Assembly: GCA_039805905.1 (NCBI GenBank) | Contig: JBDIVM010000010.1 | Location: forward strand, 124,001 to 188,000 | Direction: 5' to 3' | Origin: Thermohalobaculum sp039805905 | Lineage (GTDB): Bacteria > Pseudomonadota > Alphaproteobacteria > Rhodobacterales > Rhodobacteraceae | DNA length: 64,000 bases | In this document: positions 41,804 through 50,793 of the stretch, one piece after another | Position numbering within the stretch: position 1 is the first letter of the stretch | Layout: each line of letters starts with the position of its first letter | Translations under genes and position numbers: made by a program | The notes under the pieces: generated by a model | The model's input: only the letters and a program-made list of their open reading frames with translations | Databases searched by the model: none | What the model was told of the DNA's origin: nothing

Positions 41804-43148
41804 ACGACGGGCACTCTCGCTTGCCACACGCTTCGCGGTGGTGACCGCCGCCTGGGGTGCCGCCGCGCTGCTGGCCACCGGGGTGATCCTCACCGAACTC
41901 TTCCGCCGTGACGCCGAGCGCGTCTTCGACAACCGGATCGAGGCCGATCTCCTCAACCTCGTCCGCGAGGCGAGCGGGCGACACGGAAACGCGCCGGAGA
42001 TAGCGGTTGAGCCTCTCGGGCCGCAGTTCCGCGAACCCTTCTCCGGCTTCGCGTGGCAGGTGCGGCGCGCGGACGAGATTCTCGCGCAGTCCAGCTCGCT
42101 CGGCCCGCCCGTCGCCGGCGTGATGGAGCCGCTGTCCCCGCCCGGCGCCACACCGGCCGACTTCCTGGCGCCGGGCGGCATTCCCTCGCGCGGCGCCAAG
42201 CGGACTGTCGTGCTGCGGGGCGACGCCGCGCCACTCGTCTTCGCCGTCGCCCGGCCGCGCTCCGAGATCGACGATGGTGTCGCCTATTTCTCCCGGCTGC
42301 TGCTGATCTCGCTCGGGGTCTTCGGCGTGCTGACGTTCGCAGCCAGCCTCGTGCTCGGACGCGTCGTGCTGGCGCCGGTGTCACGGCTGAAGGATCTCGT
42401 GCGGCGGATGCGCGAAGGCGCTCCCGAACCGGGCGGCAGCGAAGACTGGCCGGGCGAACTCGTTCCCGTGGTCGAGGAGCTTGCCAGTCTCTCGGCGCAT
42501 ATGGAGCGGCATATCGAGCGGTCGCGCAACCAGAGCTCGGATCTCGCCCACGCACTCAAGACGCCGCTCTCGATCCTGCGCCAGTCGGTCGAGCGGATGC
42601 CGGCAGAGGCGGCGCTTCCGCTCGCGGCGGAGCTCGAGCGGATCGAGTCCTCGCTCGACTGGCACCTGACACGCCGCCGCCTCGCCGGACCGCGGCGTGG
42701 CCGGGTCGGCGTCGCCGAGGTCGCGGACGAGGTTGTCTATGCGATGTCGCGGCTGTTCCACGACCGCAGGCTCGACCTGCAATGCCGCGTCGGCGCGGAT
42801 CTGCGGTTCCTCGGCGACCGCGAGGACCTGCAGGAGGTTCTCGGCAACGTGGTGGAAAACGCCTGCAAATGGGCCAGCCGGACGGTCAGGGTCGATGCGG
42901 CGCTCGACGGCGAGGGGCTGGAGCTCCGGGTCGAGGACGATGGCCCCGGCATCCCGGACCCGGTCGCCGATACCGTGTTCCGCCGCGGCGCCCGGCTGGA
43001 CGAAACCGCGCCCGGCCATGGCCACGGTCTGGCGATCGTGCAGGACACCGTCCATCTCTATGGCGGCACCGTCTCCGTGGGCATATCGGCGCTGGGTGGC
43101 GCCTTGATCCGGCTCCGCCTGCCGGGCGCCGCGGCAGCCGGCCACTGA
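41796..43148 (+). CDS. PhoQ-like sensor histidine kinase
   Basis: 450 residues. Two membrane helices (about 12-34 and 166-190) enclose a periplasmic sensor domain. HAMP-like region, then the H-box DLAHALKTPLS (phosphoaccepting His near 250), N-box NVVENACKW, G1 EDDGPGIP and G2 GHGHGLAIV. The HALKTPL form is that of PhoQ-type kinases, which sense divalent cations, acidity or cationic peptides. The PepSY and lipoprotein neighbours are consistent with an envelope signal. Confidence 0.94.
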   Translation: MAERRALSLATRFAVVTAAWGAAALLATGVILTELFRRDAERVFDNRIEADLLNLVREASGRHGNAPEIAVEPLGPQFREPFSGFAWQVRRADEILAQSSSLGPPVAGVMEPLSPPGATPADFLAPGGIPSRGAKRTVVLRGDAAPLVFAVARPRSEIDDGVAYFSRLLLISLGVFGVLTFAASLVLGRVVLAPVSRLKDLVRRMREGAPEPGGSEDWPGELVPVVEELASLSAHMERHIERSRNQSSDLAHALKTPLSILRQSVERMPAEAALPLAAELERIESSLDWHLTRRRLAGPRRGRVGVAEVADEVVYAMSRLFHDRRLDLQCRVGADLRFLGDREDLQEVLGNVVENACKWASRTVRVDAALDGEGLELRVEDDGPGIPDPVADTVFRRGARLDETAPGHGHGLAIVQDTVHLYGGTVSVGISALGGALIRLRLPGAAAAGH

Positions 43149-43160
43149 GCGAGGCAGGCG

Positions 43161-43781
43161 ATGAACCGGAACGCAATCGGGATCCTTGCCCGCAGATTGT
43201 GCAGCGGGTTCCTGCTTGTCGCGCTCGCCGCCTGCAGCGGGCGGGACGGCGGCGCCGGACCGGAAGGCGCCGCGGAGCGGGTCATAACCATCGACCTCTG
43301 GGCCGGAGACGGTGCGGCGGGCGGCCCCGTGAACGTCGCCGACCCGGCAGGCGGTATGCCGGTCGCCGTCTATGAGCGGATCACGGAGGGCGGCGCGCGG
43401 CAGCAGCTTCTTGCCGTGACCCAGGGCGGCGCGGCACTCGGGCGCATTCTCGACCGGCAATCGGGCCAGCCCGAGCGACGCTTCGAGGGCGACGTGGTGT
43501 TTCCGCTCGGCCTCTGGCACCAGGGCGAAAGGCGGCGGTTCTCGGCCACCGAAATCACGCTCTTCGGTCCGGCCGAGCGCCGGATCACCCTGGAGATCCT
43601 CGACATCTCGGCAACGCACCGGGGCATTTCCGGCTCGCTCCGCTATCGACTGACGGTCGAGGACGCGGCCGGGCGGATGCTGAGCTGCGAGCACGCGGTC
43701 TACAGCCCCGGCCGCGGCCAGGTCGCCTATCAGGCCCGGAGCCGCTTCGACGGCTGCGACGTCTGCCCCTGCCCCGGCTGA
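43161..43781 (+). CDS. Putative lipoprotein
   Basis: 206 residues. The signal peptide has a lipobox (LVALAAC, Cys at residue 25), so the protein should be lipidated. The mature part is beta-rich (AERVITIDLWAGDGAAGGP; RYRLTVEDAAGRMLSCEH) and ends with CDVCPCPG, a cysteine cluster that could bind metal or form disulfides. The family is not recognised. It begins 12 bases after the kinase stop and is probably co-transcribed with the two-component system. Confidence 0.82.
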   Translation: MNRNAIGILARRLCSGFLLVALAACSGRDGGAGPEGAAERVITIDLWAGDGAAGGPVNVADPAGGMPVAVYERITEGGARQQLLAVTQGGAALGRILDRQSGQPERRFEGDVVFPLGLWHQGERRRFSATEITLFGPAERRITLEILDISATHRGISGSLRYRLTVEDAAGRMLSCEHAVYSPGRGQVAYQARSRFDGCDVCPCPG

Positions 43782-43783
43782 TC

Positions 43784-45136
43784 CTATCCCGCCCGACCCG
43801 CAAGCAGCCGGCGCACCATCGCGGGCGCAGCGCCAAGGTAGTTGGCCGGGTCGACCAGCCGCGCGAGCGCCGCGCGATCCATCACGGCGGCGATTCGCGG
43901 GTCGGCGGCGAGCGCGTCGAGGAAGGGTGTCCCTTCCGTCAGCGCCGCCCGGCAGCAGGCATAGACCACGTCATGCGCCACCTGCCGCCCCATCTTCGGG
44001 GCGAGACCCATCATCACCGCCTCGGCGACGATCAGCCCGCCGGTGGCATCGAGCACCTCGCGCATCCGGCCCGGGCGGACTTCCAGCCCCTCGAGCACCT
44101 CGCGGGCGGCGCGGAGCCCGGCCGAGGCGACGATGAAGGCGGTCGGCAGGGCCTGCCATTCGACATGCCACTGGCCGGTGGCGCGCTCGTGGTCCTGCAC
44201 CATCGCGTCGAGCATGAGGGAATGCTGCTCGCGCACGATCTTGGCCGCCGCCAGCATCAGCTCGGAGCCGATCGGGTTGCGCTTCTGGGGCATGGTCGAC
44301 GAGGCGCCGCGGCCGGGCCGAAAGGGCTCCATCACCTCGCCGGTCTCGGTCTGCATCATCAGCATGATGTCGTAGCCGATCTTGCCGAGGCTGGCGGCGA
44401 CCAGCGCAAGGAAGCCGGTGACCTCGGCGAAGCCGTCGCGGATCGAGTGCCAGGTGATGGGGGGCACGGCGAGGCCGAGCTCCGCCGCCAGCGCCGCCTG
44501 GGTGGCGAGGCCGTTGTTCATGCCCAGCGAGGCCAGCGTGCCGACGGCGCCTGCGAGCGAGACGACCTCGACGCGGGGCCGGAGTTGCGTGAGCCGTGCC
44601 CGGTGCCGGTCGATGCCGGAGAGCCAGGTGGCAGCCTTGTAGCCGAACGAGACCGGGAGCGCGTGCTGGAGATGGGTGCGGCCCGCCATCGGGGTTTCCG
44701 CATGGGCCTCCGCCAGACCCGCCAGCGCCGCGGCGACCGCGTCGAGATCGGTGGCGATCAGGTCGAGCGCGTCCCTGATCTGCAGCACATCCGCAGTGTC
44801 CATGATGTCCTGGGTCGTCGCACCCCAGTGCGACCACTGGCCGAGCCCGCCCTCGGGCCATGTCGAGAGCTGCTCGACCAGCGGCAGGATCGGGTAGCCG
44901 ACCACCTGGGTGCGCGCCGAGAGCCGGTCCCAGTCGACCCGCTCCACCTTCGCTGCGGCGGTGATCGCCCGGGCCGCCTCGGGCGGCACGATGCCGACCT
45001 TCGCCTGGGCGCGGGCCAGCGCCGCCTCGACGTCGAGATAACGCTGGACCATTGCCCGGTCGCTGAACAGTGCCCGCATCGCGGCGGTGCCGAACGTCTC
45101 GCCCCAGAGATCCGAGGAGATCACGATGGAGGGCAT
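43784..45136 (-). CDS. Fumarase/aspartase-superfamily lyase (PurB/PcaB-like)
   Basis: 450 residues. Signature loop GASSTMPQKRNPIGSE (about 283-298) with the catalytic Ser, plus the His of WGATTQDIMDT and of GRTHLQHALPVSFG. This points to the adenylosuccinate lyase / 3-carboxy-cis,cis-muconate cycloisomerase branch. Its distance from purine genes and its aldehyde dehydrogenase neighbour favour a catabolic lyase, but the substrate is not clear. It converges on the lipoprotein gene with a two-base gap. Confidence 0.87.
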   Translation of the reverse strand: MPSIVISSDLWGETFGTAAMRALFSDRAMVQRYLDVEAALARAQAKVGIVPPEAARAITAAAKVERVDWDRLSARTQVVGYPILPLVEQLSTWPEGGLGQWSHWGATTQDIMDTADVLQIRDALDLIATDLDAVAAALAGLAEAHAETPMAGRTHLQHALPVSFGYKAATWLSGIDRHRARLTQLRPRVEVVSLAGAVGTLASLGMNNGLATQAALAAELGLAVPPITWHSIRDGFAEVTGFLALVAASLGKIGYDIMLMMQTETGEVMEPFRPGRGASSTMPQKRNPIGSELMLAAAKIVREQHSLMLDAMVQDHERATGQWHVEWQALPTAFIVASAGLRAAREVLEGLEVRPGRMREVLDATGGLIVAEAVMMGLAPKMGRQVAHDVVYACCRAALTEGTPFLDALAADPRIAAVMDRAALARLVDPANYLGAAPAMVRRLLAGRAG

Positions 45137-45164
45137 CGGGGCCTCCGGCGCCGCGCCGATATCA

Positions 45165-46646
45165 TCACCTCAGCACGAACGGGTTCCCCGGCGCGGCGTC
45201 GGAGGTGTTGATCCAGACCGACTTGGTCTCGAGATAGCCGCGGATCGATTCGATGCCGCTCTCGCGGCCGATGCCGGAATGCTTCACGCCGCCGAAGGGC
45301 ATCATGTAGCTGACCGCCCGGTAGGTGTTGACCCAGACCGTGCCCGCCTTCAGCGCCTTCGACATGCGCACCGCCCGGCCGAGGTCCTTGGTCCAGACCC
45401 CGGCAGCAAGACCATAGATCACATCGTTGCCGATCTCGATGGCCTCGGCCTCGTCCTCGAAACCGATGATCGAGAGCACCGGGCCGAACACCTCCTCCTG
45501 CGCGATGCGCATGCGGTTGGTGACGCCGGTGAAGATGGTCGGCTGCACGAACTGGCCCCCGGTGAGCCCCGGACCCTCGGCCGGTCCGCCGCCATAGAGG
45601 CAGGTCGCGCCCTCGGACTTGGCGACGCCGATATAGTCGAGGATCTTCCGGTACTGGGGTGCCGTGGTGACCGGGCCGATATTGGTGTCGGGCTGCATCG
45701 GGTCGCCGATCTTCGCGGTCTTGGCCAGCTCGACAAGGCGCCGGGTGAACTCCTCGCGGATCGAGTTCTGCACCAGCAGCCGCGAGCCCGCGACGCAGGT
45801 CTGGCCGGTGGCGGCGAAGATGCCGGAGACGGCGCCCGAGGCAGCGGCGGCAAGGTTCGCGTCGTCGAAGACGATGTTGGGCGACTTGCCGCCGAGCTCG
45901 AGCGAGACGCGCTTGATGCCCTTCGCCGCCTGCGAATAGATCATCGCGCCGGTCTTGTCCGAGCCGGTGAAGGTGATCTTGGCGACGTCCGGGTGCTCGA
46001 CGAGCGCGGCGCCGGCCTCGTTGCCGAAGCCCGCGACCACATTGAAGACGCCGTCGGGGAAGCCCGCCTCCCTGGTCAGCGCCGCGTATTCCAGCGTCGA
46101 GGCCGAGGTGAACTCCGAGGGCTTCACCACCACGGCGCAGCCCGCAGCGAGCGCGGGGGCGCATTTCCAGGCGATGAACAGGAGGGGCGAGTTCCACGCG
46201 GTGATCGCGCCGACAACACCCACCGGCTCCTGCGTCGTGAAGGCGAAGTGGTCGGGCTTGTCGATCGGCACCACGGTGCCCTCGACCTTGTCGGCGAGCC
46301 CGGCATAGTAGTACCACCACTCGGGATGGTAGCGGAGCTGGCCCAGCATCTCGGACATCAGCTTGCCGTTGTCGCGGACTTCCGTTTCGGCCAGCCGCTG
46401 GGCGTTCTCGGCCACGAGGTCGCCGAGCCGGCGCATCAGCTTGCCGCGCTGGGTCGGCGTCATCTTCGCCCAAGGACCCTCGGTCATCGCCTTCTTCGCC
46501 GCCCCGACCGCGCGGTCGACATCGGCGGCCGAGCCGCGCGGCATCCTGGCCCAGACCTCGCCGCGATAGGGATCGACCGAATCGAACCACTGGCCCTCGG
46601 CCGGGTCCACATACTGGCCGTCGATGTAGTGCTGGTAGGTCTTCAT
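45165..46646 (-). CDS. NAD(P)-dependent aldehyde dehydrogenase
   Basis: 493 residues. TAWNSPLLFIAWKCAPAL, KPSEFTSASTLEYA, TFTGSDKTGA, the general base Glu in VSLELGGKSPN and the nucleophile Cys in FAATGQTCVAGSRLLV, then NTYRAVSYMMPFGGVKHSGIGRE. The start is the ATG 46646 (MKTYQHYIDGQYVDP); in-frame sequence upstream is not ALDH-like. It is 28 bases from the downstream lyase on the same strand and divergent from the molybdenum hydroxylase operon, suggesting one catabolic unit acting on an aldehyde. Confidence 0.93.
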   Translation of the reverse strand: MKTYQHYIDGQYVDPAEGQWFDSVDPYRGEVWARMPRGSAADVDRAVGAAKKAMTEGPWAKMTPTQRGKLMRRLGDLVAENAQRLAETEVRDNGKLMSEMLGQLRYHPEWWYYYAGLADKVEGTVVPIDKPDHFAFTTQEPVGVVGAITAWNSPLLFIAWKCAPALAAGCAVVVKPSEFTSASTLEYAALTREAGFPDGVFNVVAGFGNEAGAALVEHPDVAKITFTGSDKTGAMIYSQAAKGIKRVSLELGGKSPNIVFDDANLAAAASGAVSGIFAATGQTCVAGSRLLVQNSIREEFTRRLVELAKTAKIGDPMQPDTNIGPVTTAPQYRKILDYIGVAKSEGATCLYGGGPAEGPGLTGGQFVQPTIFTGVTNRMRIAQEEVFGPVLSIIGFEDEAEAIEIGNDVIYGLAAGVWTKDLGRAVRMSKALKAGTVWVNTYRAVSYMMPFGGVKHSGIGRESGIESIRGYLETKSVWINTSDAAPGNPFVLR

Positions 46647-46867
46647 CCCGGTTACTCCCTTCCGCCCGGCGCAGCCCGTGCCCGAGTCCCGCGCCGGATA
46701 ATAGGGCTTCCGGCGCGCAACCAAAGCCCCGATTTCGCGGTCCGGATGCGCCGGAATGCCCGGCGTGGCTTGACGCCGCTTGCCCGGAGTCGTTAGGTGC
46801 GGCGGTGGCCGTGCCGTCCGGCGGTGCGCGCCTTCGATGGAACGCCTGACATACGGAAACATCACCC

Positions 46868-47731
46868 ATGCGATATGAAGCGCCGCGGTCGCTCAAGAGC
46901 GCCGTCGCCCTGATGGCCGGTGCGAGGGGCAGTGCCCATATCCTCGCCGGAGGCACCGACCTCCTCGTGCGGATGCGCTCCGGCTACGCCGAGCCGGACC
47001 TCATCGTCGACATCAAGCACATCGACGGCATGAAGTCGGTGGTGGCCGAGAAGGGGGGCTGGCGCATCGGCGCCGCGGTCTCGGGTGCCGAAATCGGCGA
47101 GCACAAGGGCCTCTGCCGTGCCTGGCCCGGAGTGGTCGAGGCCGCGAATCTGATCGGCTCGACCCAGATCCAGGGCCGCGCGACCATGACGGGCAACCTC
47201 TGCAACGCCTCGCCGGCGGCGGACAGCGTGCCGGCGCTGGTGGCGGCGGGAGCCACGGTCCGGATCGCCGGGCCGAAGGGCCGCCGCGACGTGGCGGTCG
47301 AGAAGGTGCCGACCGGCCCCGGCAAGACCTCGCTGAAGAAGGGTGAGATCATCGCCTCGGTGTTCCTGCCGAAGCGCCCCGCGCGCTCGGGGGACGCCTA
47401 TCTGCGCTTCACCCCGCGCAGCGAGATGGACATTGCCGTGGTCGGGGTGGGTGTCAGCCTGTCCGTGAACACGAAGGGCGTCTGCACCGCGGCGCGGGTC
47501 GCGCTCGGCGCAGTCGCGCCGACCGTCCTGCTTGTCGAGCCCGCGGCGCGCGCGCTGGTCGGCACCACGCTCGACGAGACGGCGCTCGAGGCGCTGGCCG
47601 CCGCCTGCTCGAAGGCCTGCAGGCCGATCGACGACAAGCGCGGCACCGTCGAATACCGCATCAGGGTCGCCGGCGTCCTCGCGCGCCGGGCGGCCCTCAT
47701 CGCCTATGAGCGCGCCGGAGGCCGCAAATGA
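46868..47731 (+). CDS. Molybdenum hydroxylase FAD-binding (medium) subunit
   Basis: 287 residues, CoxM/XdhB-type. The FAD motifs are AGGTDLLVRMRSG (about residues 29-41) and ATMTGNLCNASPAADSVPAL. It passes electrons from the 2Fe-2S subunit to the acceptor. The order medium, small, large with ATGA-type overlap (47728-47731) is typical of CO-dehydrogenase/xanthine-dehydrogenase-family operons. The divergent 221-base region upstream probably carries the promoter. Confidence 0.92.
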   Translation: MRYEAPRSLKSAVALMAGARGSAHILAGGTDLLVRMRSGYAEPDLIVDIKHIDGMKSVVAEKGGWRIGAAVSGAEIGEHKGLCRAWPGVVEAANLIGSTQIQGRATMTGNLCNASPAADSVPALVAAGATVRIAGPKGRRDVAVEKVPTGPGKTSLKKGEIIASVFLPKRPARSGDAYLRFTPRSEMDIAVVGVGVSLSVNTKGVCTAARVALGAVAPTVLLVEPAARALVGTTLDETALEALAAACSKACRPIDDKRGTVEYRIRVAGVLARRAALIAYERAGGRK

Positions 47732-48204
47732 CCCGGATCCACGTTTCCACCACCGTCAACGGTGACGCCACCGAATTCCTCTGCGAGCCGGACGAGACGC
47801 TGCTCGACGTGCTGCGCGAACGGCTGGGCCTTACCGGCACAAAGGAGGGTTGCGGCACCGGCGACTGCGGGGCCTGCTCGGTCACCATCGACGGCCGGCT
47901 GGTCTGCTCGTGCCTGGTGCTCGCTGCCGAGGTCGCGGGGTGCGAGGTCGCCACGATCGAGGGCATGGCCGACGGCGACAGGCTGCATCCGCTGCAGCAG
48001 AAGTTCCTCGACCATGCGGCGCTCCAGTGCGGCATCTGCACACCGGGTTTCCTGGTGGCCGCAAAGGCGCTGCTCGACCGCAACCCCGACCCGACCGAGA
48101 CCGAGGTGCGCTACTGGCTGGCCGGCAACCTCTGCCGCTGCACCGGATATGACAAGATCGTCCGCGCCGTGATGGATGCGGCCAAGGAAATGAGGAGGGC
48201 CTGA
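47728..48204 (+). CDS. Molybdenum hydroxylase 2Fe-2S (small) subunit
   Basis: 158 residues. Ferredoxin-type cluster: GCGTGDCGACSVTIDGRLVC; second cluster: CGICTPGFL and NLCRCTGYDKIV. It carries two [2Fe-2S] centres between the Mo site and FAD. It overlaps the medium subunit by four bases and is followed after two bases by the large subunit. Confidence 0.96.
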   Translation: MTRIHVSTTVNGDATEFLCEPDETLLDVLRERLGLTGTKEGCGTGDCGACSVTIDGRLVCSCLVLAAEVAGCEVATIEGMADGDRLHPLQQKFLDHAALQCGICTPGFLVAAKALLDRNPDPTETEVRYWLAGNLCRCTGYDKIVRAVMDAAKEMRRA

Positions 48205-48206
48205 GC

Positions 48207-50456
48207 ATGGCGCTCGACAAGGGATTCGACCAGCCGCGCAAGTTCAAGGTGGTGGGCACCCGCCCGCTGCGCCCGGACGGCATCGACAAGGTCACCGGCC
48301 GCGCCCGCTTCGGCGCCGACATGAACGCGCCGGGCATGCTGGTGGGCCGCATCCTGCGCAGCCCGCACGCGCATGCCAGGATCAGGGGCATCGACACCTC
48401 GAAGGCCGAGAAGGTTCCGGGGGTCAAGGCGGTCGTCACCCGCAAGGACTTCCCCAAGCCGCGGCCGGATCTGGCCGACATCATGGACAACGTGATGGCC
48501 GGCAGGAAGGCGCTCTATGACGGCCATGCGGTGGCCGCCGTGGCGGCGACGAGCGTGCACGCGGCGCGAAAGGCGTTGAAGGCGATCAAGGTCGATTACG
48601 AGGTGCTGCCGCACGTCACCGACGTGGACGAGGCGATGAAGAAGGGCGCGCCCTTGCTGCACCGCGGCCGCTCGGACGAGACTGTGCCGGCGGGGTTCTC
48701 GGGCAACGTGATGCACCGCTTCGAATACGGCCACGGCGATGTCGAGAAGGGCTTCAAGCAGGCCGACCTCGTCATCGAGCGCCACCTGAAGACAGCGGCG
48801 GCGCATCAGGGCTACATCGAACCGCATGCCTGCCTCGCCTCGGTGGGGCCGGACGGCAACGCCGAGCTCTGGGTCTGCACCCAGGGCCACTACATGGTGC
48901 GCAACACCTGTGCCGGGCTGCTCGGCATCGACGCCAGCCGGCTCCGCGTCACCGCTTCCGAGATCGGCGGCGGCTTCGGCGGCAAGACCACCGTCTTCAT
49001 CGAGCCCGTGGCACTGATGCTCAGCCGCAAGGCCAACAAGCCGGTGAAGATCGTGATGAGCCGCGAGGAGGTGTTCCGGGCCACCGGTCCGACTTCCTCG
49101 ACCTCCATGACCTGCAAGATCGGCATGAAGAAGGACGGCACCATCACCGCCGGCCTCGCCGAGCTGCGCTACCAGGGCGGCGCCTATCCGGGCTCGCCGG
49201 TGCAGTACGGGGCGATGGCCTGCTTCGCGCCCTATGACCTCAAGAACGTCAAGTCGATCGGCTACGACGTGGTCACCAACCGGCCGAAGCAGGCGGCCTA
49301 CCGCGCGCCGGGCGCGCCGATGGGGGCCTATGCGGTCGAGTCGGTCATCGACGAGCTCTGCCGGAAGCTCGGGCTCGATCCTCTCGGGGTGCGGCTGAAG
49401 AACGCCGCGCGCGAGGGCACCAGGTCGTCCTACGGGCCGACCTTCAACCAGATCGGCCTGCCGGCGACGCTGGAGGCGGCGATGAGGCACCCGCACTGGA
49501 AGGCGAAGCTCGGCAAGAACCAGGGCCGCGGCGTCGCCTGCGGCTTCTGGTTCAACTTCGGCGGCGACACCTGCGTCAGCATGAACGTGACGCCGGACGG
49601 CACGGTCACGCTAACCGAAGGCAACCCCGACATCGGCGGCTCGCGTGCCTCCATGACCATGATGGCAGCCGAGGAGCTCGGCATCCCCTACGATCAGGTC
49701 CGCACCGTGATCGCCGATACCAGCTCGCTCGGCCAGAACGATGTCACCGACGGCAGCCGGGTGACCTTCGCGGTCGGGCTCGCCACCATCAAGGCGGCGC
49801 GCGAGGCGATCAAGATCTGCTGCGAGCGGGCCGCGAAGGTGTGGGGCATCGACCCGGATGCGGTCGTCTGGGAGGATGGCCACGCCAAGCCCGCAGGCCC
49901 CAATGCCGGCAAGTTCCCGCCGATGTCGCTGAAGGAGATCGCGGCGATCGCGACCAACACCGGCGGCCCGATCGCCGGTCACCACGAGGTCAATGCCGAG
50001 GGCGCGGGGGTCAGCTTCGCGACCCACATGGTCGATGTCGAGGTCGACCCGGAGACCGGCGCCGTGAAGGTGCTGCGCTACACGGTGTTCCAGGACGCCG
50101 GCAAGGCGGTGCATCCATCCTATGTCGAAGGCCAGTTCCAGGGCGGCGCGGTGCAGGGCATCGGCTGGGCACTGAACGAGGAGTACATCTACGGGGCGGA
50201 CGGGCGTCTGCAGAATCCGGGCTTCCTCGACTACCGGATCCCGGTCTGCTCGGACCTGCCGATGATCGACACGGTTATCCTCGAGATTCCGAACCCTGGC
50301 CATCCCTACGGCGTCCGCGGCGTCGGCGAGACCTCGATCGTGCCGCCGCTTGCGGCCATCGCCAACGCGGTCTCGGCCGCGGCCGGGGTCCGGCTGACCG
50401 AGCTGCCGATGTCGCCGCCGAAGGTGCTGAAGGCCATCGGGGCCGCCCGCGCCTGA
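48207..50456 (+). CDS. Molybdenum hydroxylase catalytic (large) subunit, xanthine dehydrogenase family
   Basis: 749 residues. Molybdopterin-binding segments: RPDGIDKVTGRARFGADM-like start, EIGGGFGGKT, and the catalytic Glu region RGVGETSIVPP near the C-terminus. The active-site loop reads AYRAPGAPMGAYAVES, which differs from both the AYxCSFR loop of true CO dehydrogenase and the AYRGAGR loop of form II. It is therefore probably a hydroxylase of a heterocycle or aldehyde, not CO dehydrogenase. The MoaD-like gene lies three bases downstream. Confidence 0.92.
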   Translation: MALDKGFDQPRKFKVVGTRPLRPDGIDKVTGRARFGADMNAPGMLVGRILRSPHAHARIRGIDTSKAEKVPGVKAVVTRKDFPKPRPDLADIMDNVMAGRKALYDGHAVAAVAATSVHAARKALKAIKVDYEVLPHVTDVDEAMKKGAPLLHRGRSDETVPAGFSGNVMHRFEYGHGDVEKGFKQADLVIERHLKTAAAHQGYIEPHACLASVGPDGNAELWVCTQGHYMVRNTCAGLLGIDASRLRVTASEIGGGFGGKTTVFIEPVALMLSRKANKPVKIVMSREEVFRATGPTSSTSMTCKIGMKKDGTITAGLAELRYQGGAYPGSPVQYGAMACFAPYDLKNVKSIGYDVVTNRPKQAAYRAPGAPMGAYAVESVIDELCRKLGLDPLGVRLKNAAREGTRSSYGPTFNQIGLPATLEAAMRHPHWKAKLGKNQGRGVACGFWFNFGGDTCVSMNVTPDGTVTLTEGNPDIGGSRASMTMMAAEELGIPYDQVRTVIADTSSLGQNDVTDGSRVTFAVGLATIKAAREAIKICCERAAKVWGIDPDAVVWEDGHAKPAGPNAGKFPPMSLKEIAAIATNTGGPIAGHHEVNAEGAGVSFATHMVDVEVDPETGAVKVLRYTVFQDAGKAVHPSYVEGQFQGGAVQGIGWALNEEYIYGADGRLQNPGFLDYRIPVCSDLPMIDTVILEIPNPGHPYGVRGVGETSIVPPLAAIANAVSAAAGVRLTELPMSPPKVLKAIGAARA

Positions 50457-50459
50457 GCG

Positions 50460-50705
50460 ATGGTCAAGGTCGCGATCTGGGGCTCGCTGCGTGCCGCCAC
50501 CGGCGGCAAGGGTGAGGTCGAGATCGAGGCGACGACGCTCCGCGAGCTGCTCGACCGGCTCGCGGAAGACTATCCCGGGGTCCGGCCGCAGCTCGCGCGC
50601 GGCGTCTCGGTCTCGATCGACGGACTGGTCTACAACGATTCCTGGTTCACCCCGATCCGCCCCGACAGCGAGGTGGTGCTTCTCCCCCGCATCGTCGGAG
50701 GGTGA
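50460..50705 (+). CDS. MoaD/ThiS-family small protein
   Basis: 81 residues, beta-grasp fold, ending in the diagnostic Gly-Gly (LLPRIVGG), the site of sulfur carrier thiocarboxylation. Blocks TTLRELLDRLAEDYPGV and FTPIRPDSEVVLLPR fit. Placed immediately after the large subunit, it may supply sulfur for the Mo cofactor of this hydroxylase. Confidence 0.9.
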   Translation: MVKVAIWGSLRAATGGKGEVEIEATTLRELLDRLAEDYPGVRPQLARGVSVSIDGLVYNDSWFTPIRPDSEVVLLPRIVGG

Positions 50706-50709
50706 GCCG

Positions 50710-50728
50710 GCGGCCGCCCGCCGCTTTT
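50710..50728 (+). terminator. Intrinsic terminator after the molybdenum hydroxylase operon
   Basis: GCGGC and GCCGC arms with a five-base loop followed by TTTT (50725-50728), five bases after the MoaD-like stop. Short but with the T tract expected of a Rho-independent terminator. Confidence 0.55.
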
Positions 50729-50793
50729 CCGGTTGCGTGCACGGTCGCGCTCATGCATCACCGATCCGGTGACCCCTCCGTCGCCGGGATTGC

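Noticed and set aside
48207..50456. Aerobic CO dehydrogenase (coxMSL)
   Set aside because: Subunit order is similar, but the active-site loop AYRAPGAP lacks the CO-dehydrogenase Cys motif and no cox accessory genes are adjacent.
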